From Burkholderiaceae bacterium (lineage in GTDB: Bacteria > Pseudomonadota > Gammaproteobacteria > Burkholderiales > Burkholderiaceae), in the NCBI GenBank assembly GCA_947371415.1, contig CANBPJ010000009.1, positions 1 through 25,300 of the forward strand: 25,300 bases of DNA, given 5' to 3'. Position numbers and translations under genes: made by a program. Positions within the stretch are counted from its first letter, which is position 1, and each line of letters begins with the position of its first letter. Positions 7,547 through 14,968 of this stretch are shown here, piece by piece. A model generated the notes under the pieces. That model saw nothing but the letters and a program-made list of their open reading frames with translations, was not told the origin of the DNA and did no database searches.

Positions 7547-8049
7547 TGGAGCAAATGCTAAGCCAATTCTTTGACTTCTTTGGAATGCCATCGATTGGTT
7601 TGCCTGCTGTATTTATCAGCGCCTTTATCTCTGCAACTCTGCTGCCTGTGGGTTCCGAGCCGATCCTTTTTGGATATGTTTCGCTGAACCCTCACTTATA
7701 TTGGGTGGCAATAGGGGTTGCTACGCTTGGCAATACTATGGGGGGCATGCTCGATTGGTGGCTTGGATTAATTAGCCGCAATAGCTTCGAATCCCTCAAG
7801 GGGCCAACCAATGGCAGGATGCAACGTTGGCTTGAAGAGCGGGGCCCTAAGATGCTACTTCTTTCTTGGCTACCTGGATTCGGTGACCCACTTTGCTTAG
7901 CGGCGGGATGGCTCAGGCTACCCTGGCTTCCATGCATGATCTATATGGCGGTTGGTAAGCTACTGCGCTACCTCACCATGACTTGGCTCCTAACCTTGGT
8001 GCCAAATACGTTTTGGCACCAATTGGGGCAATGGCTCCACGTAATCTAA
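7546..8049 (+). CDS. yqaA: YqaA-type membrane protein (DedA/VTT superfamily)
   Basis: A 167-residue inner-membrane protein of the YqaA family, related to the DedA/SNARE-associated (VTT) proteins. Helices are visible at about 17-37 (with SAFISATLLPVGSEP), 50-75 (with GVATLGNTMGGMLDWWLG), 100-125 and 130-155. The motif FISATLLPVGSEP and the G-N-x-x-G-G-x-x-D/N-W pattern are hallmarks of the family. The core sits around LLSWLPGFGDPLCLAAGWLR, where DedA proteins have a re-entrant loop with an arginine. DedA-superfamily proteins act in membrane lipid or proton homeostasis; the exact role of YqaA is unknown. GGAG at 7532-7535 is a somewhat distant ribosome site. The gene looks monocistronic. Confidence 0.85.
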   Translation: MEQMLSQFFDFFGMPSIGLPAVFISAFISATLLPVGSEPILFGYVSLNPHLYWVAIGVATLGNTMGGMLDWWLGLISRNSFESLKGPTNGRMQRWLEERGPKMLLLSWLPGFGDPLCLAAGWLRLPWLPCMIYMAVGKLLRYLTMTWLLTLVPNTFWHQLGQWLHVI

Positions 8050-8101
8050 ATTCTTCCAATGTATCCTATATTTTTCTTGTAAAAATCTTGAGAGGGAAAT
8101 C

Positions 8102-8878
8102 ATGAATCAATTAAAAGGCAAAACAGCTCTCGTCACTGGCTCGACTAGCGGCATTGGTTTAGCAATGGCGATTGCACTGGCAAAGCAGGGCGCCAATATT
8201 ATGGTGAATGGCTTTGGTGAGAAAGATGCTGCTATTGCTGCAATCAAAGCATGCGGTGTCGAGGTTGAATACCATGGTGCTGATATGAGTAAGCCTGCTG
8301 AAATCCAAGACTTGATTGAGCAAACTGAAAAGCGCTTTGGCACACTGGATATTTTGGTGAACAATGCTGGAATTCAGTACACAGCGAATGTGGAAGACTT
8401 CCCTGCGGATAAGTGGGAATCCATTATTGCAATCAATTTGAGCTCTGCCTTTTATACCTCGCATCATGCACTCCCCGGTATGAAAAAACGTAACTGGGGA
8501 CGCATTATTAATATTGCCTCTGTTCATGGCTTGGTTGGGTCTACCCAAAAGTCTGCTTATGTTGCTGCCAAACATGGCATTGTTGGCCTAACAAAAGTAA
8601 CCGCTCTAGAGAATGCTAAAACAGGAATTACTTGTAATGCGATTTGCCCAGGCTGGGTTTTAACCCCGCTAGTCCAAAAACAGGTAGATGCACGCGCAGA
8701 GCGTGACGGGGTTTCGAATGAAGCGGCTAAGAATGCCTTGGTTTCTGAAAAGCAGCCATCAGGTGAGTTTGTGGCGCCAGAGCAGTTAGCTGCCTTAGCG
8801 GTTTTCTTGTGTGGTCCTGATGCATCTGAAGTGCGTGGAGTGGCTTGGAATATGGATGGTGGCTGGACAGCCCAGTAA
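8102..8878 (+). CDS. bdhA: 3-hydroxybutyrate dehydrogenase (SDR)
   Basis: NAD-dependent short-chain dehydrogenase, 258 residues, that interconverts (R)-3-hydroxybutyrate and acetoacetate, a step in polyhydroxybutyrate use in the cytoplasm. The cofactor motif is TGSTSGIG (12-19), with NNAG at 87-90, catalytic Ser140 in NIAS, Tyr153 and Lys157 in YVAAK. The substrate segment with HGLVGS, the PGWVLTPLV loop and the region QKQVDARAERDG...ALVSEKQPSGEFV (a gapped summary) are characteristic of BdhA rather than of FabG. GAGAGGGA at 8089-8096 is a good ribosome site. No partner genes of the PHB pathway are adjacent, and there is no clear terminator before sodB. Confidence 0.88.
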   Translation: MNQLKGKTALVTGSTSGIGLAMAIALAKQGANIMVNGFGEKDAAIAAIKACGVEVEYHGADMSKPAEIQDLIEQTEKRFGTLDILVNNAGIQYTANVEDFPADKWESIIAINLSSAFYTSHHALPGMKKRNWGRIINIASVHGLVGSTQKSAYVAAKHGIVGLTKVTALENAKTGITCNAICPGWVLTPLVQKQVDARAERDGVSNEAAKNALVSEKQPSGEFVAPEQLAALAVFLCGPDASEVRGVAWNMDGGWTAQ

Positions 8879-9005
8879 TCTCAAGTCGGTTAATTCGTCC
8901 TCACCCCCAATGCTCACGCCCAAACAAAAACGCCAGAATCGTCTATAGTTAGGGAAAATATGGCTGCTGAAGCCACCTATTGACATGTTTTACAAGGAAA
9001 AAATG

Positions 9006-9584
9006 ATGGAACACACATTACCTCAGTTACCTTACGCATTAGATGCGCTCTCACCATTCATCTCAAAAGAAACTCTTGAGTTTCACTATGGCAAGCATCA
9101 CCAAACTTACGTTACAAATTTAAATAATTTAATCAAGGGCACTGAGTTTGAGAATGCCTCTCTAGAAGACGTTGTTAAAAAATCTACTGGCGGTGTTTTC
9201 AATAATGCAGCTCAAGTATGGAACCATACTTTTTACTGGAATAGCATGAAGCCAAATGGCGGTGCTGCTCCTACTGGCGCATTGGCTGATGCTATTAATG
9301 CAAAGTGGGGCTCTTTTGATAAATTTAAAGAAGAGTTTACAAAGTGCGCAGTAGGCACATTTGGATCTGGCTGGGCATGGTTAGTAAAGAAGGCTGATGG
9401 CACTTTGGATTTGGTGTCGACAAGCAACGCAGCAACCCCACTGACTTCGGATGCAAAACCACTAATGACTTGTGACGTTTGGGAGCACGCTTATTACATC
9501 GATACTCGCAATGCCCGCCCAAAATACCTAGAAAATTTCTGGAATGTTGCGAATTGGGATTTTGCAAGTAAGAACTTTGCCTAA
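9006..9584 (+). CDS. sodB: Superoxide dismutase, iron type
   Basis: Converts superoxide to H2O2 and O2 in the cytoplasm. Started at the ATG at 9006 it has 192 residues, the usual SodB length, beginning MEHTLPQLPY. AAGGA at 8994-8998 is 7 bases from this ATG; the ATGs at 9003 and 8985 are in frame but less well placed. Metal ligands are H27, H74, D157 and H161 (DVWEHAYY). Gln70 in AAQVWNHTFYW is the iron-type marker. There is no signal peptide. The next gene begins 38 bases downstream with no terminator between, so they may be co-transcribed. The oxidative-stress genes at 10303-13338 lie close by and would handle the H2O2 produced. Confidence 0.95.
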   Translation: MEHTLPQLPYALDALSPFISKETLEFHYGKHHQTYVTNLNNLIKGTEFENASLEDVVKKSTGGVFNNAAQVWNHTFYWNSMKPNGGAAPTGALADAINAKWGSFDKFKEEFTKCAVGTFGSGWAWLVKKADGTLDLVSTSNAATPLTSDAKPLMTCDVWEHAYYIDTRNARPKYLENFWNVANWDFASKNFA

Positions 9585-9622
9585 TATCTATCTATATATT
9601 CACTTCCATTAAGAAAGTATTT

Positions 9623-10216
9623 ATGTCCTCTATCTTTACCTCATTAGGGCGCACAGTTTTAGCTGGTTTTGTGCTCCTCGCTTTAATTGTCTTGGCTCTA
9701 GGTGCCAATCTAAGCTCAATTGAACTACCTTTCTTGTTCCGCTGGATTCACGTCATGGTTGGCGTTATGTGGATCGGTTTACTTTGGTATTTCAATTTTG
9801 TGCAGATTCCTTCCATGCCAAAAATCCCCGATGAGCAAAAGCCTGCTATTGGAAAAGTCATTGCTCCGGCAGCATTGTTTTGGTTCCGTTGGGCGGCCTT
9901 ATTTACGGTTGTTAGCGGCTTAATCTTGTCTGTATTGAATGGTTATGCGCATCAAGCATTTACTTTGCAAGCTCCTTTCCGCGCAATCGGACTAGGTATG
10001 TGGATTGCCTTGGTCATGGCTTTCAACGTTTGGTTCATTATTTGGCCAAATCAAAAACGTGCCCTTGGTATGGTTGCTGTTGAGCCGGATGTCAAAGCCA
10101 AGTCCGCTCGTATTGCAATGTTGACCTCACGCTTTAACACCATGCTGTCAATACCAATGTTGTTCTTGATGGTTGCTCAGTCACACAACACAACCTGGTT
10201 TGTGATCGTTTCATAA
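9623..10216 (+). CDS. Membrane protein resembling the urate hydroxylase (PuuD) N-terminal domain
   Basis: A 197-residue integral membrane protein with about four to five helices (roughly 12-30, 38-60, 83-105, 118-140, 170-190). The segments FLFRWIHVMVGVMWIGLLWYF (shown here only in part: RWIHVMVGVMWIG) and WFRWAALFTVVSGL resemble the Urate_ox_N domain found in PuuD-type membrane urate hydroxylases. The C-terminal cytochrome c domain of PuuD is absent, and there is no CxxCH. Histidine in RWIHV and tryptophans near helix ends could bind a cofactor. Its place 38 bases after sodB suggests a respiratory or redox role, but no purine genes are near, so urate is not supported as a substrate. Confidence 0.6.
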   Translation: MSSIFTSLGRTVLAGFVLLALIVLALGANLSSIELPFLFRWIHVMVGVMWIGLLWYFNFVQIPSMPKIPDEQKPAIGKVIAPAALFWFRWAALFTVVSGLILSVLNGYAHQAFTLQAPFRAIGLGMWIALVMAFNVWFIIWPNQKRALGMVAVEPDVKAKSARIAMLTSRFNTMLSIPMLFLMVAQSHNTTWFVIVS

Positions 10217-10236
10217 TCAAACCACTGTAGATTATG

Positions 10237-10265
10237 CAAAAGGCCCGCAATTGCGGGCCTTTCTT
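10237..10265. terminator. Bidirectional intrinsic terminator
   Basis: A perfect 10-bp stem, AAAGGCCCGC (10239-10248) and GCGGGCCTTT (10253-10262), with loop AATT. It sits between the convergent membrane-protein and rubredoxin-reductase genes, with short T runs on both strands (TTTCTT on plus, TTTTGC on minus), so it can stop transcription from both sides. Confidence 0.85.
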
Positions 10266-10302
10266 ATGCAACAAATACTAGGCAGCTAGTAATTGACCTT
10301 CC

Positions 10303-11472
10303 TTATTGCAGTATCGGCGGGAGCTCTTTGGTGAGTGCTCCACGCTGAGCGGTTGCAGAGCCTAGTAGTGCGAAGCCTAGCAGTTTGCCATCGCTTGATT
10401 CAAAGCGCGCCTCAAGTCCGCCTTCTAGGGAATTAATTTTCCAATCACCTGCAGAGCCTTTGGCTGGTGGCGAGACGATCGTCGGGAGTGCGGGAGTCTT
10501 CACCATAACAGGCATAGCGGGATAACTCAGAGCAACTTCTTGCCCTAGTAGGTTTGGTGCTAAAGCGCGTGCCGCTTGCATGATTGGCATGACATAAGGC
10601 AAAACCAAGCCATCAACTTCAGCACAGTCACCAATTGCATATACATTCTTGGCGCTAGTTTCCAGTTGGCGATTAACCGTGATGCCTACACCTGTTGCAA
10701 TTCCGGCGGCCTTCGCTAAATCCAGTCGGGGTCTGAGACCTACTGCCGACAAAAAGATATCACTTGTAATGACCGACCCATTTTCAAGAGTGATAGAGAG
10801 CAACTCACCATTGCGATCAATTGATTGCACGGTGGTAGCAAAGTGCCAGCGCACCCCAGCTTCGCTTAATTTGGATTGAAGCGCTTGCGCTGCCGCTTCG
10901 GGAAGGAGGCGACCCAAAGCTTGTGGGGCCAGATCAATCACATCTACTTCGTAAGAACCTAAAACCAAATCATTTGCAAATTCACAACCAATCAGGCCAG
11001 CGCCTAAAATTGCAACCCGCTTTTTGCCTTCAATTGCCTGACGAAATTGAGCATACTCTTCAAGGTCATTTACTGTGATCACTTCATTGGCCGCACTGCC
11101 TTGCAAGGGTAGGCGAATTTGATCGGCACCCAAACCCAGCACTAGCTTTCCATATGAAACCATTCCTTTGGAGGTTTCAATGGTGTGTGAGGCGGTATCA
11201 ATAGCTAATACATCGGCATCTCCCAGAATGGTAATTTCTAGTTGAGCTGCCATGCCTTCCGCATTCGTAGATAGCAATTGTTCTGCGGTCTTTTTGCTAG
11301 CCAGCGCTGTCGAGAGCATTGGTTTTGAATAAAAGTAGCCTGGCTCGCGGGTCACCAAAGTAATCGGAATGGCCTTGTCGAGTTTGCGAAGTTCGCGAAT
11401 GACGGTATATCCGGCTAATCCACTGCCAATAATGACGATGCCCGATTGAGAAGATTGATTCTGATGATCCAA
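10303..11472 (-). CDS. Rubredoxin reductase (NADH-dependent FAD protein)
   Basis: A 389-residue FAD/NAD(P)-binding oxidoreductase that most likely reduces the rubredoxin encoded next to it. The FAD Rossmann motif is GSGLAG (16-21) in VIIGSGLAGY. The NADH motif is GAGLIG (157-162). The second FAD motif is YAIGDC (278-283). The length and the C-terminal extension (residues about 310-389, with KTPALPTIV) fit rubredoxin-NAD reductases of the AlkT/RubB type. The enzyme has no redox-active CxxC, as expected for this class. It lies 64 bp downstream of rubredoxin and on the same strand as rubrerythrin, which gives a full NADH-to-rubrerythrin electron path. A bidirectional terminator ends the unit. 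Confidence 0.88.
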   Translation of the reverse strand: MDHQNQSSQSGIVIIGSGLAGYTVIRELRKLDKAIPITLVTREPGYFYSKPMLSTALASKKTAEQLLSTNAEGMAAQLEITILGDADVLAIDTASHTIETSKGMVSYGKLVLGLGADQIRLPLQGSAANEVITVNDLEEYAQFRQAIEGKKRVAILGAGLIGCEFANDLVLGSYEVDVIDLAPQALGRLLPEAAAQALQSKLSEAGVRWHFATTVQSIDRNGELLSITLENGSVITSDIFLSAVGLRPRLDLAKAAGIATGVGITVNRQLETSAKNVYAIGDCAEVDGLVLPYVMPIMQAARALAPNLLGQEVALSYPAMPVMVKTPALPTIVSPPAKGSAGDWKINSLEGGLEARFESSDGKLLGFALLGSATAQRGALTKELPPILQ

Positions 11473-11536
11473 AGCTGGGCTCCCTAATAATGCGTTGATG
11501 TAATGTATTGCAGAGGCTAAATCATGTTTAGCTGAC

Positions 11537-11704
11537 TTAATCTACTTGAACCATTTCAAAGTCAGATTTAGCTACGCCGCAGTCCGGACATTCCCAGTCC
11601 TCTGGGATATCGGCCCAAGCCGTGCCGGCAGGGATGCCGTCTTCTGGTAAGCCTTTTGCTTCGTCATAGATGAAGCCGCACACAATACATTGCCAAGATT
11701 TCAT
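11537..11704 (-). CDS. rubA: Rubredoxin
   Basis: A 55-residue single-iron electron carrier: MKSWQCIVCGFIYDEAKG at the N-terminus and WECPDCGVAK near the C-terminus. The Fe(Cys)4 ligands are C6, C9, C39 and C42 in CxxCG and CPxCG motifs, and the aromatic core (W4, Y13, W30, W37) is kept. AAGGA ends 7 bases before the ATG. It lies between the rubrerythrin and rubredoxin reductase genes and is the obvious carrier between them. Single-domain rubredoxins also serve alkane hydroxylases, but no such gene is in the window. Confidence 0.95.
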   Translation of the reverse strand: MKSWQCIVCGFIYDEAKGLPEDGIPAGTAWADIPEDWECPDCGVAKSDFEMVQVD

Positions 11705-11766
11705 GATATTTCCTTAAGGATAATCCGACTAGTTTAAATTTAATTTCGTTTTATTTCTGAGCTTGC

Positions 11767-12252
11767 TCAAGCGGTAGCGAATGCTTTAGCTTTTTCCAAG
11801 ACTTTCTTATAGTGATTTGCATGACGCTCCTCTACATTAGCCAAGGCTGCAAAGCGTTTCGCTGCTTTTGCTAACATTGCCTGAAATTGCTCAGCATGCT
11901 CTTTTGACTCTGCAATTTGCTCATCAATTTCCGCTACAGCTGCCGCATTACCTTCATCTACCGCTGTTTTCCGGAAAGAGGGGTACATTTCGGTGTACTC
12001 GTAAGTTTCTCCCTCAATCGCAATTTCTAAGGCGCGAGTCGGTGTAATGGAGTTGGCGGGATAGAGCAAGTCGAGGTGGCCAAAAGCATGCATCACTTCT
12101 TGGTCTGCAGTAGCCTCGAAGATTTCAGCGGTTTCAATATCTCCAGCGGCGCGGGCCAATTTGGCAAAATAGCGATACTTAATATGCGCCATAGATTCAC
12201 CTGCAAAGGCGGATTCCAAGTTTTGGATGGTTTTGATTTCTGGACGGGCCAT
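11767..12252 (-). CDS. Rubrerythrin lacking the rubredoxin domain
   Basis: A ferritin-like diiron peroxidase, 161 residues when started at MARPEIK; AAGGA lies 6 bases before this ATG, while the in-frame ATG two codons earlier touches AAGGA directly. All diiron ligands of rubrerythrin are visible: E19 (AFAGES), E52 and H55 (DQEVMH), E82 and E85 (GETYE), E115, E118 and H119 (ESKEH). Classical rubrerythrin ends in a C-terminal rubredoxin domain of about 45 residues. Here this is replaced by a helix (about 137-155, NVEERHANHYKKVLEK) with no cysteine. Electrons must therefore come from a separate carrier, and a rubredoxin gene follows 62 bp downstream. First gene of the minus-strand block, divergent from oxyR. 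Confidence 0.92.
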   Translation of the reverse strand: MARPEIKTIQNLESAFAGESMAHIKYRYFAKLARAAGDIETAEIFEATADQEVMHAFGHLDLLYPANSITPTRALEIAIEGETYEYTEMYPSFRKTAVDEGNAAAVAEIDEQIAESKEHAEQFQAMLAKAAKRFAALANVEERHANHYKKVLEKAKAFATA

Positions 12253-12317
12253 TTTCATTCCTTGTGGGTTGGTGATTTAGCGGTGTGTAAGCACCATGGA
12301 ATGAATTCTGAACCTAA

Positions 12318-12366
12318 ACTGATAATCAGTCTAATAAATAATAATGATATTATTTATCTAATAAAT
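12318..12366. promoter_or_regulatory. Operator-like cluster between rubrerythrin and oxyR (Fur-box-like site plus repeats)
   Basis: The spacer between the divergent genes is very AT-rich and full of symmetry. Bases 12318-12330 form a palindrome (ACTGAT-A-ATCAGT). Bases 12340-12358 match the 19-bp Fur box consensus at 15 of 19 positions by eye. A 9-bp inverted repeat (12334-12342 with 12349-12357) lies inside it, and TCTAATAAAT occurs twice, at 12330 and 12357. OxyR autoregulation or iron control by Fur would both fit the neighbours. AT richness makes chance matches likelier. Confidence 0.45.
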
Positions 12367-12390
12367 TGATCAAAAGGATATGGGTAAATT

Positions 12391-13338
12391 ATGACTGCAC
12401 TTCCTTCCTTGCGTCAGCTCCGCTATTTTGTAGCCATTGCACAAGAACTCAACTTCACTCGGGCTGCCGAAGTGTGTTTCGTAGGCCAATCCACCCTTAG
12501 CGCAGGCCTAAAAGAGCTTGAGGATGGTTTAGGTGTGCGCTTAGTGGAGCGAGATCGACAAAATGTAGCCATTACCCCGATCGGGCAGGAGATTCTAGAG
12601 AGGGCTAAGGGCATCTTGGCTGCCTCGGAAGATTTGGTCGAATACGCTGATGCGGCAGGTAAGCCGATGGCTGGGACGATTCGACTGGGTGTAATTCCAA
12701 CCATTGCACCATTTTTGTTGCCGAATGTATTGCCCGATATTCGTACACGCTTTCCTAGTTTAAAAATTGCCTTACGTGAAGACTTAACGGCAAATCTGTT
12801 AACTAGATTGGCTGAACACCAGCTGGACTTCATTCTCATTGCATTGCCTTATGAGACTTCGGGACTGCTGGTTCAAGAATTATTTGACGATGAGTTTTGG
12901 TTGGTGGCCAGGGAGGATGACCCGGCTCTCAAGGGAAAAGAAATTCATTTGCCGGCCAAAATGGCTGAACGCTTATTGCTTTTAGAGGAGGGGCACTGTC
13001 TGAGGGAGCACACCCTGCAGGCATGTAAGCGTTCCGATATTCGCAAAGCTGATGGTATGGAGGCCACTAGCCTATTAACACTCCTGCAGATGGTGGACTC
13101 CGGAATGGGGATTGCATTGTTGCCAGAGATGGCGGTGAGAGGTGGTTTGTTGAATGGCACAAGTTTGGTGGCACGACCCTTGGCGCCTCCTGCACCTAAG
13201 CGAATCATTGCCTTAGTCGCTCGATCTTCAACTGCTCACTTAGAGGAGTTTCGGGTATTTTCTGATTGTATTCAGGAGCGCTTCAAAAGAGATGCCAAGA
13301 GCAGTCGTGGAGCAGTCAAGGGCTTACGCAAGGATTAA
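12391..13338 (+). CDS. oxyR: Hydrogen-peroxide-sensing transcriptional regulator OxyR
   Basis: LysR-type regulator, 315 residues, that activates peroxide-defence genes after forming an intramolecular disulfide. The N-terminal winged helix-turn-helix spans about residues 5-64 (LRQLRYFVAIAQELNFTRAA, then QSTLSAGLKELE). The effector domain holds C203 in EEGHCLREH and C212 in LQACKR, nine residues apart exactly as C199 and C208 of E. coli OxyR, with the conserved GHCLR context. It is divergent from the rubrerythrin gene, so local control and autoregulation are likely. AAGGATA (12374-12380) is about 10 bases before the ATG. A hairpin follows the stop. Confidence 0.93.
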   Translation: MTALPSLRQLRYFVAIAQELNFTRAAEVCFVGQSTLSAGLKELEDGLGVRLVERDRQNVAITPIGQEILERAKGILAASEDLVEYADAAGKPMAGTIRLGVIPTIAPFLLPNVLPDIRTRFPSLKIALREDLTANLLTRLAEHQLDFILIALPYETSGLLVQELFDDEFWLVAREDDPALKGKEIHLPAKMAERLLLLEEGHCLREHTLQACKRSDIRKADGMEATSLLTLLQMVDSGMGIALLPEMAVRGGLLNGTSLVARPLAPPAPKRIIALVARSSTAHLEEFRVFSDCIQERFKRDAKSSRGAVKGLRKD

Positions 13339-13347
13339 GTCATATTC

Positions 13348-13370
13348 AGCAAGAACCTATTTTTCTTGCT
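13348..13370 (+). other. Hairpin after oxyR
   Basis: A perfect 8-bp stem, AGCAAGAA (13348-13355) and TTCTTGCT (13363-13370), with a 7-base loop, begins 10 bases after the oxyR stop. It lacks a T run, so it is either a weak terminator, an mRNA 3' end structure or chance. Confidence 0.35.
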
Positions 13371-13414
13371 ACAGTCGACCACTAAATATTGATTAGTAAA
13401 AAAGAAAGAGTCTT

Positions 13415-14515
13415 ATGTCCGGAAAAGAAATAATGTTTACGCCAGTTAAGTTGGGCGCGATTGAATTAAAGAATCGTTTAGTCATGGCGCCTTTGACTAG
13501 AATGCGCGCTATTGCGGGCGAAGTTCCCAGCCCCCTAGCCAAAATCTACTACAGTCAAAGAGCAGGGGCTGGATTGATTATTAGCGAGGCAACTCAAATT
13601 TCTCCTATCGGTCAAGGCTATCCAGCAACTCCGGGGATTTACTCGGCAGCGCAAACGGCAGAGTGGAAAGAAATTGTTGCGGCTGTACACGCAAAGGGTG
13701 GCAAGATTGTTGCCCAGTTATGGCACGTTGGGCGCATTTCTCATTCATCTCTGCATCCTGAGCAGGGCTTGCCTGAGGCGCCATCTGCGATCGTGCCGGC
13801 TGGTCAGACTTATGGTGCCGATTGGAAGTTGCATGACTATGAAACTCCAAAAGCCATGACCGGTGAAGATATTGCTCGCCTCTTATCGGATTTTGAATTG
13901 GCTGCGAAAAATGCTCAAGCTGCCGGTTTTGATGGCATTGAAATTCACTCCGCTAACGGTTATTTGTTGGATCAGTTTTTGCAAGATAAAACCAATCAAC
14001 GTACCGATGGATATGGCGGCTCTATAGAAAATCGCATGCGCTTATTGGGTGAAGTGATCGAATCCATTGCCAAGGTCTACCCAAGTGATCGCATTGGTGT
14101 TCGCCTATCACCATACGGCAGCTTTAACGACATGGGTGACAGTGATCCAGTTGCCTTGTTTAATGCGGTTATTCAAAAATTGAATGGCTATCAACTTGCT
14201 TATGTTCACATGATTGAGCCACGCTCTACGAGTGCAGGTGGTAATGATCAAGTTGATGCAGGGGCACCCATTACTTCTGAGATCTTCCGCGCGGCCTACC
14301 AAGGTCAATTTATTAGCGCTGGCGGGTACGACCAGGCTATGGGCGAGGCGGTATTAGAGGCTGGCTTGGCTGACGCTGTAGCTTATGGACGTTTATATAT
14401 TTCCAATCCAGATCTAGCGGAACGCTTTGAGCAGGGTGCACCTCTGAATCCGTATGATCGCGCTACATTCTATGGTGGAGCTGAGGTTGGGTATACCGAC
14501 TACCCAGCGCTGTAA
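13415..14515 (+). CDS. nemA: Old Yellow Enzyme family NADH:flavin oxidoreductase (NemA-like)
   Basis: FMN enzyme that reduces activated alkenes (N-ethylmaleimide, enones, nitro compounds) with NAD(P)H. The 366 residues match the bacterial NemA/XenA-B group. Landmarks are the N-terminal strand with KNRLVMAPLTRMRA, QLWHVGR (101-107), the substrate-binding pair H178 and N181 in EIHSANGYLLDQFL with Tyr183, the NQRTDGYGGS-ENR motif and the late FMN phosphate segment ISAGGYD...AYGRLYISNPDL. Thr28 replaces the cysteine of XenA/YqjM, so it belongs to the classical OYE class. AAAGAAAGAG precedes the ATG. It follows oxyR on the same strand with a 76-bp spacer and may be part of the peroxide or electrophile response. 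A strong terminator follows. Confidence 0.92.
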   Translation: MSGKEIMFTPVKLGAIELKNRLVMAPLTRMRAIAGEVPSPLAKIYYSQRAGAGLIISEATQISPIGQGYPATPGIYSAAQTAEWKEIVAAVHAKGGKIVAQLWHVGRISHSSLHPEQGLPEAPSAIVPAGQTYGADWKLHDYETPKAMTGEDIARLLSDFELAAKNAQAAGFDGIEIHSANGYLLDQFLQDKTNQRTDGYGGSIENRMRLLGEVIESIAKVYPSDRIGVRLSPYGSFNDMGDSDPVALFNAVIQKLNGYQLAYVHMIEPRSTSAGGNDQVDAGAPITSEIFRAAYQGQFISAGGYDQAMGEAVLEAGLADAVAYGRLYISNPDLAERFEQGAPLNPYDRATFYGGAEVGYTDYPAL

Positions 14516-14547
14516 GTTTTAAGCAAAACCTGAAGCAGCGCAAGGCA

Positions 14548-14585
14548 AATAAGGCCTCTTTCGCAAGAAGGGGGCCTTATTATTT
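14548..14585 (+). terminator. Intrinsic terminator after the Old Yellow Enzyme gene
   Basis: Stem AATAAGGCC (14548-14556) and GGCCTTATT (14573-14581), with an inner CTT/AAG pairing around TCGC, followed by ATTT. The right arm overlaps the stop codon of the convergent 57-residue gene. It may also serve that gene from the other strand. Confidence 0.75.
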
Positions 14586-14753
14586 ATCGCCTGGATCTTT
14601 GAGAAGGCCGTAGTGATTGGCAACTAAGAGCATCGCAACCGAAGCGCAACCCATGGCAAAGAATTGCCATTGATGCAACATTGCAGTTCCGACCACTGTC
14701 ATCAAGATGGTCCATCCGATTGCCATCTTGGCTTTTTTGCTGAGTGCTTTCAT
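14580..14753 (-). CDS. Small two-helix membrane protein (57 aa), hypothetical
   Basis: I do not recognise this protein. It begins MKALSKKAKMAIGWTILM and has a basic N-terminus followed by two hydrophobic stretches (about 11-26 and 31-46, the second with FFAMGCASVAMLLVA), so a small inner-membrane hairpin with a cytoplasmic start is likely. It ends in KDPGDK. The ribosome site is weak. It lies 23 bp after the 63-residue gene and probably is the last gene of the lldD operon. The stop overlaps the terminator arm of the opposing gene. The codon usage looks like the neighbours, which supports a real gene. Confidence 0.6.
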   Translation of the reverse strand: MKALSKKAKMAIGWTILMTVVGTAMLHQWQFFAMGCASVAMLLVANHYGLLKDPGDK

Positions 14754-14776
14754 GTAGGTAGATTCTTATGTAAATA

Positions 14777-14968
14777 TTATTTAATGGCCAGCCGAGCTTT
14801 TGCGCTCAGCTCGCTAGGGGTTCCGCGCTTATCCAATTGAGAAAGCCTCAGGGCTTCTTGTTCAAAGTCAATTTGAGCTGGATGAAATTCAATATTGCCC
14901 AGATGAATGACATAAGTCCATACCAATTCACGACCTCTATCTTTGTATACGTCTACAACTCGTTTCAT
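14777..14968 (-). CDS. Conserved-looking hypothetical protein (63 aa)
   Basis: A 63-residue soluble, charged protein without cysteines or membrane segments; I do not recognise a family. It begins MKRVVDVYKDRGRELVWTY and looks like a short beta-rich N-terminal part followed by a helix around FEQEALRLSQL. Its start overlaps the stop of the DUF4239 gene by 4 bp (ATGA), so the two are translationally coupled, which is the best evidence that it is real and works with that membrane protein. Confidence 0.65.
   Translation of the reverse strand: MKRVVDVYKDRGRELVWTYVIHLGNIEFHPAQIDFEQEALRLSQLDKRGTPSELSAKARLAIK

Noticed and set aside
8159..8575. 138-codon open frame on the minus strand inside the 3-hydroxybutyrate dehydrogenase gene
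   Set aside because: It lies wholly antisense to a gene with clear SDR motifs, and its translation shows no recognisable domain.
11516..11532. 6-bp hairpin (GCTAAA/TTTAGC) between rubredoxin and its reductase gene
   Set aside because: The stem is short and AT-rich with no T run; it does not support a terminator or attenuator.
12423..12839. 138-codon minus-strand frame inside oxyR
   Set aside because: Antisense shadow of a well-supported OxyR gene; its translation is basic and serine-rich without family features.
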